A stretch of 64,000 nucleotides of DNA from Bog-473 sp963726135 (GCA_963726135.1 CAVSBE010000001.1:507931-571930); one strand, 5' to 3'. Numbered from the stretch's first letter, positions 38,901 through 47,289 are shown. Numbers and translations are program-made. Notes: a model not told the origin generated them from the sequence alone.

Positions 38901-39417
38901 GCTGGTCGACGACCGAGTTATCGGCGACTGTCGACAAGCCCGAGTATTCCAGCGCTGCAACACCGACATCGGCCTTGGAGGACGGCGTGACGGTCACCGC
39001 TGGGCGGGCTCCGGCTCCCGCCGTTACCGGTGCCGACCAGACTGACATCTCCGTGTTGTCAGAAGCCGTGAAATGAGTCAGCTCCACGAACCCGTCGCCG
39101 GCCGAGTCGGTCACCGACTTCGCGGTGGCGCCCGAGGAGCTCCACACCCCGACCTCCACCACCAGCCGGTTGCCGGACCCTAGCGCCGACGCGGGCGTTA
39201 CGGCCAAGCTCGTCACCGAGCCAGCATGCCCCGTCACTTGCTGCACGAACGCCGGAGCAGTCGCCGCGCTCGATCGATTAGCGTACGCGAGTGTCGTGGC
39301 GCACACGGCCGCGACCACGAGTCCCGCCACGAGGGACCTGCCAACCCTGCTGCTGGATAATGGGCTCATCCGGCGCTTCTGTGGTTCCGCGTTCGGTGTC
39401 GAAGCACGAAGGACCAT
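35977..39417 (-). CDS. Secreted galactose-oxidase-like copper radical oxidase with FN3 and duplicated end domains
   Basis: About 1146 residues; the ATG at 39417 is preceded by GGGAGG. A signal peptide (VAGLVVAAVCATTLAYA) is followed by a beta-sandwich domain of about 190 aa, a fibronectin-III domain, a kelch propeller, a DUF1929 domain, a second FN3 and a second copy of the N-terminal domain. All copper/radical residues are visible: Cys in IFCSGTAELPDGRV and Tyr in HEPRWYPTVTELPDGR (crosslinked pair), Tyr-His in ARNYHSTAVLMPDG, and His in ADTHQIDMDQHF. It probably oxidises a primary alcohol or aldehyde (sugar or glyoxal) to give H2O2 at the cell surface. Confidence 0.85.
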   Translation of the reverse strand: MVLRASTPNAEPQKRRMSPLSSSRVGRSLVAGLVVAAVCATTLAYANRSSAATAPAFVQQVTGHAGSVTSLAVTPASALGSGNRLVVEVGVWSSSGATAKSVTDSAGDGFVELTHFTASDNTEMSVWSAPVTAGAGARPAVTVTPSSKADVGVAALEYSGLSTVADNSVVDQQKTASGTTGSAATVTSGSTSATGAANELALGLYADSGFGDTLAGGSGYSVRSNVSPTGDVEFLAEDQVVAAGATPSASVHTGASTVWLMATIVLKSGATTPPTLPGAPSNVVAAAGNASALVSWVAPSNGGSAITSYIVTPYLGSAAQPAVTVGGSPPPTSVSVNGLANGSSYTFTVAATNKVGTGPASTPSNAVIPSAVGPGQWSSLMSWPIVAVHSVLLPNGKFVLWDGWQQPEPTYVWNPTTQVFESTINAPDSIFCSGTAELPDGRVLVIGGYGALTTGQVGIVDTNIFDPATSTWTRVADMHEPRWYPTVTELPDGRYVAISGQAGSTTYSNNPEIYDPVKNTWTLLSSISTAQVQEPEYPFSYLLPNGNVYTMAPSVDESFELNVSAPSWAQVNSSSGILNGSSVMYRPGHILYSGGAPSENTTTNAQSTAATIDLTANNPTWQPTTPMNYARVYHTLTMLADGNVLAVGGEATSSQTNVTTGVLPAEIWDPSTGTWTTVASMSAARNYHSTAVLMPDGTVLVAGGGHEESSSDPGQFSAQIYSPPYLSNGPRPTITSIPSQAGYGSSISVGTPDAASISAVNLVSLGADTHQIDMDQHFVPLSFTTGTGGLNVQLPSSAAVAPPGNYMLFILNKNGVPSIAPILNLGPAANATVPGAATGVVALPGNGSATVNWTAPASGDSPISSYRVTPYIGSVAQPAVAVTGAPPATSVTVGGLENGTSYTFTVTATNAVGTGPSSAPSNAVTPAGVSPPAFVQQVSKHASSVSSLAVTPSTALGSGNRLVVEVGVWSSSGATAKSVTDSAGDGFVELTHFTASDNTEMSVWSAPVTAGAGARPAVTVTPSSKADVGVAALEYSGLSTVADNSVVDQQKTASGTTGSAATVTSGSTSATGAANELALGLYADSGFGDTLAGGSGYSVRSNVSPTGDVEFLAEDQVVAAGAMPSASVHTGASTVWLMATIVLKTG
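35985..36525 (-). repeat. 541-bp near-identical domain repeat, downstream copy
   Basis: It matches 38616-39156 base for base at a constant offset of 2631 bp with about two substitutions seen. It encodes most of the C-terminal beta-sandwich domain of the oxidase. Sequence identity stops sharply at both ends. Confidence 0.9.
38616..39156 (-). repeat. 541-bp near-identical domain repeat, upstream copy
   Basis: The partner of 35985-36525, encoding the N-terminal beta-sandwich domain (LGSGNRLVVEVGVWSSSG to WLMATIVLK). Such identity within one gene, with diverged flanks, points to recent duplication or gene conversion. Confidence 0.9.
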
Positions 39418-39769
39418 ATCGTCCAACCCTCCCGTACAGGCACGCGCCACAGAGTGGCTGCTTCGTCACAAGAGCCACGTACCCGTCGCCTGATACTTCT
39501 GGGCACCATCTTGGCGCGGGGCAGGAGGCAGGAGACAGGAGGACTCGCCCTGCGGTCCGGGCCGTTGCTCACATCCTCAACGGCGAGACAGATCGGACGT
39601 ACGGCGAAGACTCACGATGGAGAAACGCCGGAAGCCCCGTTGTCTCGAGGCTGGCCCCGGTGTAGAAGGACCACCACCAGGATTCCGCCACGTCCACATT
39701 GCGCCACCGTGGGAGCAGAACATCCCCTCCTGACTGTCACTCGCCTCAAGGGTCTTGTGCGGGGAGGGG

Positions 39770-40258
39770 TTACACCCAAGTCTGACAAACAAATGGAATT
39801 GCCGCGCGACCGCGCCAGCCGCCACTATCGCAAGCCGCCACGCGGATCGAGCTTCGCCTGCATCGTTGTTGGCTCACACCGCAAGCCTGAAGCGCCTTCA
39901 CCCAATTCAGGGGGACCCCCGGGCGCGGTGCTCTCCGCTGAAATCCGAACAGCCGACAAACCGGGCTCAGCGCGCGTCGTCCGTTCCCGCCCCAAAGGCC
40001 GGTGATCGACTCGTCCGCCAGGTCGAATGCGAGGCACTTCTCCCGCACCAGGCATCGGGCGCAAATATCCCGGGTTGGCGCCACTGAAGGGCTCCTGGGA
40101 GTGTTGCGGACGAACTCATGGGCGCCACTTTCCCGGCAGGCGGCACGCTGGTGCCAGCCTCGTCGTCGCACCGTTGCGCCACCGCGACGGCAACGTCTCT
40201 CGCGTCTCCTTACCGATTCCGAACCGCGAAGCACGCTGATTGCAAACAGGGCCGTCAT
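39770..40258 (-). CDS. WhiB-like iron-sulfur protein
   Basis: The reading frame contains RGWHQRAACRES, then PTRDICARCLVREKCLAFDL and ESITGLWGG. This gives the four WhiB cysteines (C...C-x2-C-x5-C) that bind a 4Fe-4S cluster, and the G-[IVL]-W-G-G turn that contacts the primary sigma factor. Normal WhiB proteins end about 20 residues later, but this frame runs on for over 50 residues to 39770. The end may be frameshifted or extended. The start is uncertain; ATG 40258 gives about 162 aa, long for the family. Confidence 0.6.
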   Translation of the reverse strand: MTALFAISVLRGSESVRRRERRCRRGGATVRRRGWHQRAACRESGAHEFVRNTPRSPSVAPTRDICARCLVREKCLAFDLADESITGLWGGNGRRALSPVCRLFGFQRRAPRPGVPLNWVKALQACGVSQQRCRRSSIRVAACDSGGWRGRAAIPFVCQTWV

Positions 40259-40287
40259 ACTGGGCTGCAAGCTTCTTCTGAACGACT

Positions 40288-40329
40288 CGACCCCGCCCTT
40301 TCCTCGGTCCCCCCAGAGTGGCGGGGTCG
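40288..40329. promoter_or_regulatory. 10-bp inverted repeat upstream of the whiB-like gene
   Basis: CGACCCCGCC (40288-40297) is the exact reverse complement of GGCGGGGTCG (40320-40329), with a 22-nt loop. It lies between the whiB-like start (leftward) and the Ig-like surface gene (rightward). It could be a leader hairpin, a terminator for upstream transcription, or a dyad operator. Confidence 0.45.
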
Positions 40330-40445
40330 TTTGGCGTCCGTCCCCGAGCGGCATGGGACAGCCGGACTCAGAGGGAGTAGCGTTCCAGACAACGGGTGCT
40401 GGACTGCAGCGCGGAGCCTAGTTCGTCAGTTGATGGGAGTTCGCA

Positions 40446-41909
40446 GTGATGGCTCGCCCGATTGCTTTGTTTGCAAGGCTTTGTGTCACAACCGCCCTCG
40501 TGGCTACGAGTGCGACTGTTCTGTTGCAGGTCACCGGCACAGTGCCCGCCGCTGCGGCGGACGTGGCACCCACCGTCACCACACAGCCGGTCAGCCACTC
40601 CTACACCTCTGGGCAATCGCTCACCTTCACCGCCGCGGCCAGCGGCACCCCGAGCCCCACCGTGCAGTGGCAGTATTCGCTCGACACCGGCAGCACCTGG
40701 ACCAACCTCTCGGGGGCCACATCGACCACATTCACCAGTGGAGCGCTCAACGGCTTGGAGAACAACTGGGAGCTCCGTGCGGTCTTCACCAACTCGGTCA
40801 GCTCGGCCACCTCAAACGCGGCAGTGATGACATTTACGGCAGCCCCGGTCGTGACCACCCAGCCGCTGAGTCAGTCCTACACCTCTGGGCAATCGCTCAC
40901 CTTCACCGCCGCGGCCAGCGGCACTCCGAGCCCCACCGTGCAGTGGCAGTATTCGCTCAACACCGGCAGCACCTGGACCAACCTCTCGGGGGCCACATCG
41001 ACCACATTCACCAGTGGAGCGCTCAACGGCTTGGAGAACAACTGGGAGCTCCGGGCGGTCTTCACCAACTCGGTCAGCTCGGCCACCTCAAACCCCGCCA
41101 CGATGAGGTTCACGGCAGCGCCGCCACCCTCGCACGGCTACTGGCTGGTCGGCTCTGACGGAGGCATCTTCACGTTCGGGCAGGCCCAGTTCCAAGGTTC
41201 CACTGGCTCGCTCAGGCTTCAGCGTCCCGTGGTCGGGATAACGCCTACCCCGAACAAGAACGGGTATTGGTTGGTCGCGTCTGACGGTGGCGTGTTCGCC
41301 TTCAACGCCCCCTTCGTGCAGTCGATACCAGGCCTCGGACTGCACCCTGCAGGTTCGGGCCTTTCCAACAGTTTGAACGAGCCCATCGTCGGTATCGTTT
41401 CGTCCACCAGCGGGCAGGGCTACTACATGGTGGCCTCCGACGGCGGTGTGTTTGCCTTCAACTCCACCTTCGCCGGCTCGTGTCCGGGCATCGGCGGCTG
41501 CAGCGGAGCGGCCGTCGCGGTGACTCCCGACGCCAGTGGCAACGGGTACTGGCTCGTCACGGCCACCGGCCACGTCTACGCATTCGGGGATGCCCCGTAC
41601 TTCGGTGCACCAGGTCCCCAGAGCTCCTCGATCACCTCGATGGTGCGCACCCCGGACCGCGGCGGATACTGGGTTCTCGATGCCAATGGTCAGGTCTTCC
41701 CCTACGGAGACGCGGCCAACCTTGGCGGTCCAATCGGGTCAACGGGAGGCTTCAACCCGGCTACCGCGATCTTTGCCACCCCCGACGGTGGGGGTTATTG
41801 GGTGGCTTCCGCCTACGGGTCCGTCTTCCCCTACGGCGACGCCCCCAATGACGGGTCTATGACCGGCACCCACCTCAATGGGTACATCGTCGCCGGCACC
41901 GGGTTCTGA
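40446..41909 (+). CDS. Secreted Ig-like and surface-repeat protein
   Basis: 487 residues; GGGAG lies 8-11 nt before GTG 40446/ATG 40449. A signal peptide (FARLCVTTALVATSATVLLQ, AAAA cleavage region) is followed by two nearly identical 92-aa Ig-like domains (HSYTSGQSLTFTAAASGTPS, WQYSLDTGSTWTNLSGATS; 276-bp DNA repeat). About five degenerate GYWLVGSDGGIFTFG / GYYMVASDGGVFAFN repeats follow, the same module as in the SGNH proteins. No catalytic domain is seen. It is probably an adhesin-like or matrix protein. Confidence 0.8.
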   Translation: MMARPIALFARLCVTTALVATSATVLLQVTGTVPAAAADVAPTVTTQPVSHSYTSGQSLTFTAAASGTPSPTVQWQYSLDTGSTWTNLSGATSTTFTSGALNGLENNWELRAVFTNSVSSATSNAAVMTFTAAPVVTTQPLSQSYTSGQSLTFTAAASGTPSPTVQWQYSLNTGSTWTNLSGATSTTFTSGALNGLENNWELRAVFTNSVSSATSNPATMRFTAAPPPSHGYWLVGSDGGIFTFGQAQFQGSTGSLRLQRPVVGITPTPNKNGYWLVASDGGVFAFNAPFVQSIPGLGLHPAGSGLSNSLNEPIVGIVSSTSGQGYYMVASDGGVFAFNSTFAGSCPGIGGCSGAAVAVTPDASGNGYWLVTATGHVYAFGDAPYFGAPGPQSSSITSMVRTPDRGGYWVLDANGQVFPYGDAANLGGPIGSTGGFNPATAIFATPDGGGYWVASAYGSVFPYGDAPNDGSMTGTHLNGYIVAGTGF

Positions 41910-42290
41910 CTGGTTTGGTTCTCAGAATCCGCAGGGGTATCCCCGAACGTCGACCGGTAGGTGGGCACTACGGCTTCTTCGGGGCGGCATCATTGTTCCA
42001 TCGACTACTCCAGTGCCTTTCACGAGCGGCCAACTCCCGGACCTGCGGGTGGACGTCGAGCGAGGGAGGCTGGCCTTCACTCCAAGGGTGCTGACGGGTG
42101 ACCAGCACGCGGCTTACGACGTAGTCCTCAACGGAGTCACGGCGTCACCGCCGGCCCGTGTACAACAGACCGTGTCGGAGGAGCGATTCTTCTCGTAAAT
42201 AGACGGAACTGGCAGGCGGAGTGGACGGTCTGATCAGCTCGATGCAGACGTTTCAGGGATCCAACCTCAATTCGGAAACGTCCGCTTCCG

Positions 42291-43995
42291 TCAGGCCATG
42301 CCCACGATGGGTGCGTTGAGCGGATCGCCCCCCGTCGATCCGTAGAACTGGGCCGAACCGAAGCTGAACACCCCCCCGTCAGAAGCCACCTCCCAGTAGC
42401 CATTCCCCCCAGGGGCGGCGGCCATGCCCACGATGGGCGCGTTGAGCGGTTTGGCTCCCACCGATCCGTAGAACTGGGCCGAACCGAAGCTGAACACCCC
42501 CCCGTCAGAAGCCACCTCCCAGTAGCCATTCCCCCCAGGGGCGGCGGCCATGCCCACGATGGGCGCGTTGAGCGGTTTGGCTCCCACCGATCCGTAGAAC
42601 TGGGCCGAACCGAAGCTGAACACCCCCCCGTCAGAAGCCACCTCCCAGTAGCCATTCCCCCCAGGGGCGGCGGCCATGCCCACGATGGGCGCGTTGAGCG
42701 GTTTGGCTCCCACCGATCCGTAGAACTGGGCCGAACCGAAGCTGAACACCCCCCCGTCAGAAGCCACCTCCCAGTAGCCATTCCCCCCAGGGGCGGCGGC
42801 CATGCCCACGATGGGCGCGTTGAGCGGTTTGGCTCCCACCGATCCGTAGAACTGGGCCGAACCGAAGCTGAACACCCCCCCGTCAGAAGCCACCTCCCAG
42901 TAGCCATTCCCCCCAGGGGCGGCGGCCATGCCCACGATGGGCGCGTTGAGCGGATCGCCCCCCGTCGATCCGTAGAACTGGGCCGAACCGAAGCTGAACA
43001 CCCCCCCGTCAGAAGCCACCTCCGAGTAGCCAGGGTCAATTACTTGCTCGAAAGAGTCGGCCAAATTCGGCGTAGCCCAGGTCATTGGTGTGGATATTGC
43101 TGTCCAGCTCGACACACATCAACGTCCACTCACAGATGACCGCCACGTTCTGCGGCACCGTCATCCCGAGATAGGACCCAGTCAGGGCGAAGTTCGTCGT
43201 CTCAAACAGCACGGCAGGGTCGGCCATCGCTGCGCCATTCGCACCATAGATCTGTGCGAGAAGGGTGTTGAGGGACACCACGTACGTCGCGGACTGCTGT
43301 GCCAAGGTTTGGCCGCTTCCCCCGAGCAGCCACCCAGCCAGAAATCCGTCGTAGTAGTCCATTCCGTAGATCGACAGCCCTGGATATGCGGACCGGAGTC
43401 CGCCGAGGATTTGCGGAAGTTCTGCGCTCACTTCGTTCATCCCGTTCTGAATACACGTTCCGTCGATTCCGAAGCCTGGCGGCTGGAGCAGGATGGACCC
43501 GAGTGAGGCTGCCATACATCCGAGGACGTTGTTGATCCCGATGTCGATGGTGAGTAAGGCGATCTGACCAGGATGCGCGCGAAGAAAGGCTTCGGCGTCT
43601 CCCAGCTGCGAACCGGTCGTATACGAACACCCACCACCGCTCAAGACCGACGTAGTGGTCGCACCGGAACATGACAAGTTGAGAAGCTGAAGATTCGGAT
43701 GGCGGGTGAGCTCGTGCTGATAGATGAGATTGACGTAGTCGTTCGCCGGTTGGGTCGCCCCTACTCCGGCTGCGAGGGAGTCTCCCATCGCCACGTAGTA
43801 CATGACCGGAGCCGTGGCCGAAGCCACCGTGGAGTCTGCACCCACCTTGAGAACCATCCCCCCGGCCACAAGGAGGAGCCCGACGAACAGTGACAAAGCC
43901 CGCCGTCCAATGGGCTTGTTGAAGCCGTCGGCCAAAGGCACAGTAGAACGTGCGTTGGCACGTCCCGCCCCAAGAGTGCGCACATAGCTTGGCAT
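42291..43995 (-). CDS. SGNH hydrolase with six 42-aa surface repeats, copy 2 (one frameshift)
   Basis: The ATG at 43995 has AGGA 5 nt upstream. A signal/anchor segment (RRALSLFVGLLLVAGGMVL) is followed by an SGNH domain with VAMGDSLAAGVGA, LSCSGATTT, IDIGINNVLG and NIHTNDLGYAE, so all four blocks are present. Immediately after the last block one extra A (AAA instead of AA in copy 1, near 43063) changes frame. The six SEVASDGG/WEVASDGGVFSFG repeats continue in the next frame to 42291. The 319-aa product before the break would still contain the catalytic domain. Confidence 0.8.
42297..43030 (-). repeat. Tandem 126-bp coding repeats (about six)
   Basis: Units start at 42298, 42424, 42550, 42676, 42802 and 42928, exactly 126 bp apart. 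The middle four are identical to each other. The two outer ones share GGATCGCCCCCCGTCGATCC in place of GGTTTGGCTCCCACCGATCC, which suggests expansion from inside. Confidence 0.9.
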
Positions 43996-44157
43996 TTTGT
44001 CCTAGGTCCTCATTCGGTCACGGTCCCCACGACACGGAGCGTAGGACTGCCGCTCGGAACCGCTCATTCGGTGTCGTCGTGAACGTTGCAGCCCAAAGGG
44101 CCTCGCTTGTACGTGTGATTTCAGACCTTGCGGCCGTGAAGCAGCCATGCCGCGGAA

Positions 44158-44434
44158 CCGGGAGGCCTCCCGATCATCCCCCTCGACCCAACGGATTAGG
44201 TCGGCTCTCGTGGCCTTCCGCTCTCTTTCTGCCCGCAAATATTCCAGTTCCGCCAATAGTTCTTCGATCGCGACCGCCGGAGCAGGGAAGTGACTTCTGA
44301 GAGTGTATTCTGAATACGTGGGATTTTCGTGGGATCCCATTGGCCCTCGGGCAATACGCGGATCATTTCTTGCGATGCTGGAACTTCACCTTCGCTGTAC
44401 CGGGGCCCTCACGACGAGATAACTTGCGACGGAA
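44158..44434. other. Gap between the SGNH block and the molybdenum island
   Basis: It contains CGTGGGAT copy 3 (44317). The minus strand from 44340 could encode a short coiled coil (AIEELLAELEYLRAERERK), but its start lies in the repeat and it runs into the duplicated block, so I do not call a gene. Confidence 0.35.
44317..44336 (+). repeat. CGTGGGAT-N3-CGTGGGAT dispersed repeat, copy 3
   Basis: The spacer is TTT here instead of CTT. It is followed by CCCTCGGGCAAT, similar to the flank of the 35629 copy. It lies at the left border of the molybdenum island, 98 bp from the end of the FAD reductase gene. Confidence 0.6.
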
Positions 44435-45149
44435 CTAACTGGTCGGGCCGAATCGCTCGACTCTGATCCGCTCCACGGGTTGGCCGAGGCCCATCAGGAG
44501 CCCACTGGCGAAGTCGGCGAAACCTGGCGAACCACACACGAAGGCGGTCGCGTCAGGCATCCACAGCGAAGCAAGATCATGCTCGGAGAGCCGGCCGGCG
44601 CGACGTGGGTACGACGGGGGGACCGTGCGGGTATAGGCAACCGTCGTCTCGGGTCCGGGAAGTTCATGGGAGTAGTACAGGTCATCCGGAGTTCGTGCTG
44701 ACACTGCCATTCGAACCAGGTCGGCGTGCCCGGTCTGCCGGGCTAGTCGCAGCATGGCCATGAGGGGCACGATGCCAGATCCCCCGCCGACCAGGATGGC
44801 CGGAGTCTGGGCAGTCCAGACGAACCAAAGACCGATCGGTCCCCGCACCTCCAGCTCGTCACCGACAACGACCTCGTCATGCAGGAAGACCGAGACCTCG
44901 CCCCCTTCGAGCCTTTCCACAGTGAGCTCGATGTCGCCAGAATCGTTCGGGTGCCGACGCCACCGAATACGACCGCGATGCGGTATACCCATCGGGTGCG
45001 GTCAGCCGCACCACGTAGTACTGCCCGGCAAGGTGAATGGTGGGCGAAGCGAGAGCCAGGCGGAATGTCTTGGCGGTTGGAGTCTCTGACCGGATCTCGG
45101 TGACCGTCGCCACCTGCCACGGATCGCCAGCTGGCCGATCGGTGGTCAC
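44435..45149 (-). CDS. FAD-binding oxidoreductase (ferredoxin-NADP reductase-like; frameshifted)
   Basis: It transfers electrons between NAD(P)H and a redox partner. The GTG start is 3 nt after the molybdopterin oxidoreductase gene. The FAD domain has HLAGQYYVVRL and SRSYSVAS (the R-x-Y-S FAD motif). The frame changes near 44965 and resumes with SGDIELTVERLEGGEVS. The NAD domain has AILVGGGSGIVPLMAML and the C-terminal FVCGSPGFADFA. No 2Fe-2S domain is present. Its coupling to the molybdenum enzyme suggests it is that enzyme's reductase. Confidence 0.8.
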
Positions 45150-45152
45150 TGC

Positions 45153-45764
45153 CTAATCGCCCTGGTAGCGCTGCTCGAGCCACGGATCTCCCCAGTCGTG
45201 GTACCCGTTGCGTTCCCAGAACCCCGGTTCGTCGTGGTCGAGCACCCGCAACCCGGCCACCCATTTCGCACTCTTCCAAAAGTAGAGGTGCGGGACCAAC
45301 AGGCGTGCCGGTCCGCCGTGCTCAACTGGCAGTGGCGCGTGCTCATACTCCCAGACGACCCATGCTTGACCACCGCTGACATCTGCCAAGGGCAGATTGG
45401 TCGTGTACCCGGTGTGCGAGAAGGCCATCACGTGGCTGGCCGTCATATCCAATCCTGCGATGTCGAGGAGCGTGTCGACCGAGACGCCGCTGAAGTGCAC
45501 GCCCAGCTTGGACCAGGTGGTCACGCAGTGGATATCACCGGAATACGCGGACTCCGGCAGAGCGTGGATCTCATCCCAGGTCCAGGTCGTCGGGTGCGCG
45601 ACGAGGCCCTCGACAGAGAACGACCACGACGCCACGTCTAGCTGCGGGGTGACCTCCGCGTTCAGTACGGGCCACTGGTCCCCGGCGTCATATTGACCCG
45701 GAGGGAGACGGGGATCGCGTGCGGCTTTCCCACGACCGAGGAATCCTCTTGTTGGCTTCGCCAT
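45153..45764 (-). CDS. Molybdopterin-dependent oxidoreductase (sulfite-oxidase/YedY-like), cytoplasmic
   Basis: 203 residues; AAGGAG lies 5 nt before the ATG. It is an oxidoreductase molybdopterin-binding domain: YSGDIHCVTTWSKLGVHFSG carries the Cys that ligates Mo, and HGGPARLLVPHLYFWKSAKW the family's pterin-contact segment. There is no signal peptide, Tat motif or dimerisation domain. Its partner is the FAD reductase directly downstream. It probably reduces or oxidises a small S- or N-oxide; the substrate cannot be told from sequence. Confidence 0.85.
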   Translation of the reverse strand: MAKPTRGFLGRGKAARDPRLPPGQYDAGDQWPVLNAEVTPQLDVASWSFSVEGLVAHPTTWTWDEIHALPESAYSGDIHCVTTWSKLGVHFSGVSVDTLLDIAGLDMTASHVMAFSHTGYTTNLPLADVSGGQAWVVWEYEHAPLPVEHGGPARLLVPHLYFWKSAKWVAGLRVLDHDEPGFWERNGYHDWGDPWLEQRYQGD

Positions 45765-45794
45765 GTCAACTCCTTGTTGGGAAGGTGTGACTTT

Positions 45795-45816
45795 CGGTAT
45801 CTAGACGCAATATCCG
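45795..45816. promoter_or_regulatory. Candidate molybdate-regulator site between sulfite-oxidase-like gene and moeA
   Basis: CGGTAT-N10-ATATCCG forms an imperfect dyad in the divergent intergenic region. It resembles the CGGTATATATCG palindrome before modA and the general CG-N-TATAT form of ModE-type sites. Recognition by the HTH-Mop protein at 53788 is inference. Confidence 0.35.
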
Positions 45817-45960
45817 TCGTACCGCGCAGACTACCGCCGCGACACCTGCGAGATACCGGGTCACAGCATGAAGCGAACGACCCTTCGTGGCGTCCCGTGT
45901 CGTCGGTACCATCATCCCTGTGAACCGTCTCGTGCCGTCAACTCCGCCACCCTCTCCCCG

Positions 45961-47289
45961 ATGATCCCCGTCTCCGAAGCTCGCCAGTTCGTCCTCTCCG
46001 CCTGCGGAGCTCTTACCCCCAGACGAGTGGCGGTGAGCGACGCCTCGGGTCATGTGCTGGCCGAAGCCATCCGAGCTGCCGAGGCCGTGCCGCCCTTTGC
46101 CAATTCGTCCATGGACGGGTACGCGGTCCGCGCTGCCGATACCGTGCGTCTCCCGGCGCGCCTTCGTGTGGTGGGCACCGTGATGGCAGGCGACAACGCA
46201 AAGACATCCGTATTGGCAGGTGAGTCGGTTCGCATCATGACAGGGGCACCGTTGCCCCCCGGCGCTGACGCCGTGTGCATGGTCGAGCGTACCCACGTCG
46301 AATCGGGCGGGTCGATCGTCGTCGTCGAGGAATCCGTGAATCCCGGCACTTTCGTACGAAGGGCTGGGGGGGATATTCAGGCGGGCGACGAGGTCTTCTC
46401 TCCCGGGACGCACCTCGGCGCCGCCCACATGGGCGTGCTATCGAGCATCGGGGTCGAGCAGCTTCTCGCCCATCCATGCCCCACCGTGGGCGTTCTCTCC
46501 ACCGGCGACGAGCTGACCACGTCCGCCGGCGCCTTGGCGCCAGGGAAGATCCGAGACGCCAACCGTCCGGCGCTGCTCGCCCAGCTTCAAACAGACGGCT
46601 TCGGCACCGTCGACCTCGGCGTGGCCGGGGACGACGAGGCGGCCCTCGCCGATCTGCTCAAAGAGGCGGGATCCCGGTGCGATGCCGATCGTTTCGAGCG
46701 GAGGAGTGAGCGTCGGTGACCGCGACGTGATGAAGGCCGTGCTCAAGGAGCTGAGCGGGCCCATCATGCGTTCGATGCAGGTCGCCATAAAGCCGGCCAA
46801 ACCCTTCGCCTTCGGGGTGCTCAAGGAAACCGGGACACCGGTCTTCGGGCTTGCCGGGAAACCCGGTCTCGGCTCTCGTGTCCTACGAGCTGTTCGTCCG
46901 GCCCGCGCTTCGCTCCATGGCCGGCTGCGCCGTACTCGATCGACCGCGCCTTGCCGCGGTCGCCGAGGTGGACCTCCCCCGTTCTCGAGATGGCAAGTTG
47001 CATCTGATGAGGGTAACGGCCCGCACCGGAGTCGACGGGGTAGCTGGGGGTGCGAATGGCCGGTGGCCAGGACTCGCACATGCTGCGCGTCATGGCCCAG
47101 TCCAACGCTCTCGCGCTGTTGCCGGACGGTGAAGGCGTGCGCGCCGGTCAGTGCGTGGAGGTCCTTCTCCTCGACGCCGAGCGGGGTGCCGGCCTCACAG
47201 CGAGAGCCATGGTGAACCGTAGACGTCGAGGCGGGGCCCAGCGAGCGACACGTGCTATTGCGGTGCGCCCGAGCTGTCGATCCCACTGA
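45961..47289 (+). CDS. moeA: Molybdopterin molybdotransferase MoeA (several frameshifts)
   Basis: It inserts molybdate into adenylylated molybdopterin. The start at 45961 gives MIPVSEARQFVLSACG. FANSSMDGYAVRAAD (conserved Asp), RIMTGAPLPPGADAVCMVE and GVLSTGDEL are domain I-III signatures. Frame changes near 46687, 46862 and 47045 separate IVSSGGVSVGDRDVMK, LPGNPVSALVSYELFVRPAL and the C-terminal domain IV (LRVMAQSNALALLPDGEG). Removing one base at each of the first two sites restores the consensus. The 3' end overlaps the convergent PPOX gene. Confidence 0.85.

Larger units (their letters stand above)
42170..44157. repeat. Right copy of the duplicated SGNH/repeat-protein block
   Basis: The counterpart of 10349-11835, including the upstream region with CTTGGCATTTTGTCCTAGG at the start codon and about 150 bp of promoter-side sequence. 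It is longer because it holds six 126-bp repeats. Similarity ends near 44157, beyond which the two loci are unrelated. Confidence 0.8.

Noticed and set aside
40446..41909. Toxin, contact-dependent inhibition or polymorphic-toxin system
   Set aside because: The protein has Ig-like domains and surface repeats but no toxin domain, immunity gene or secretion partner.
42297..43030. CRISPR-like array
   Set aside because: The repeat unit is 126 bp, in frame and coding, with no short repeat/variable spacer pattern and no cas genes.
44002..44340. Minus-strand 112-codon frame with a coiled coil
   Set aside because: It begins inside the CGTGGGAT repeat and ends in the duplicated promoter block, so it is probably a chance frame.
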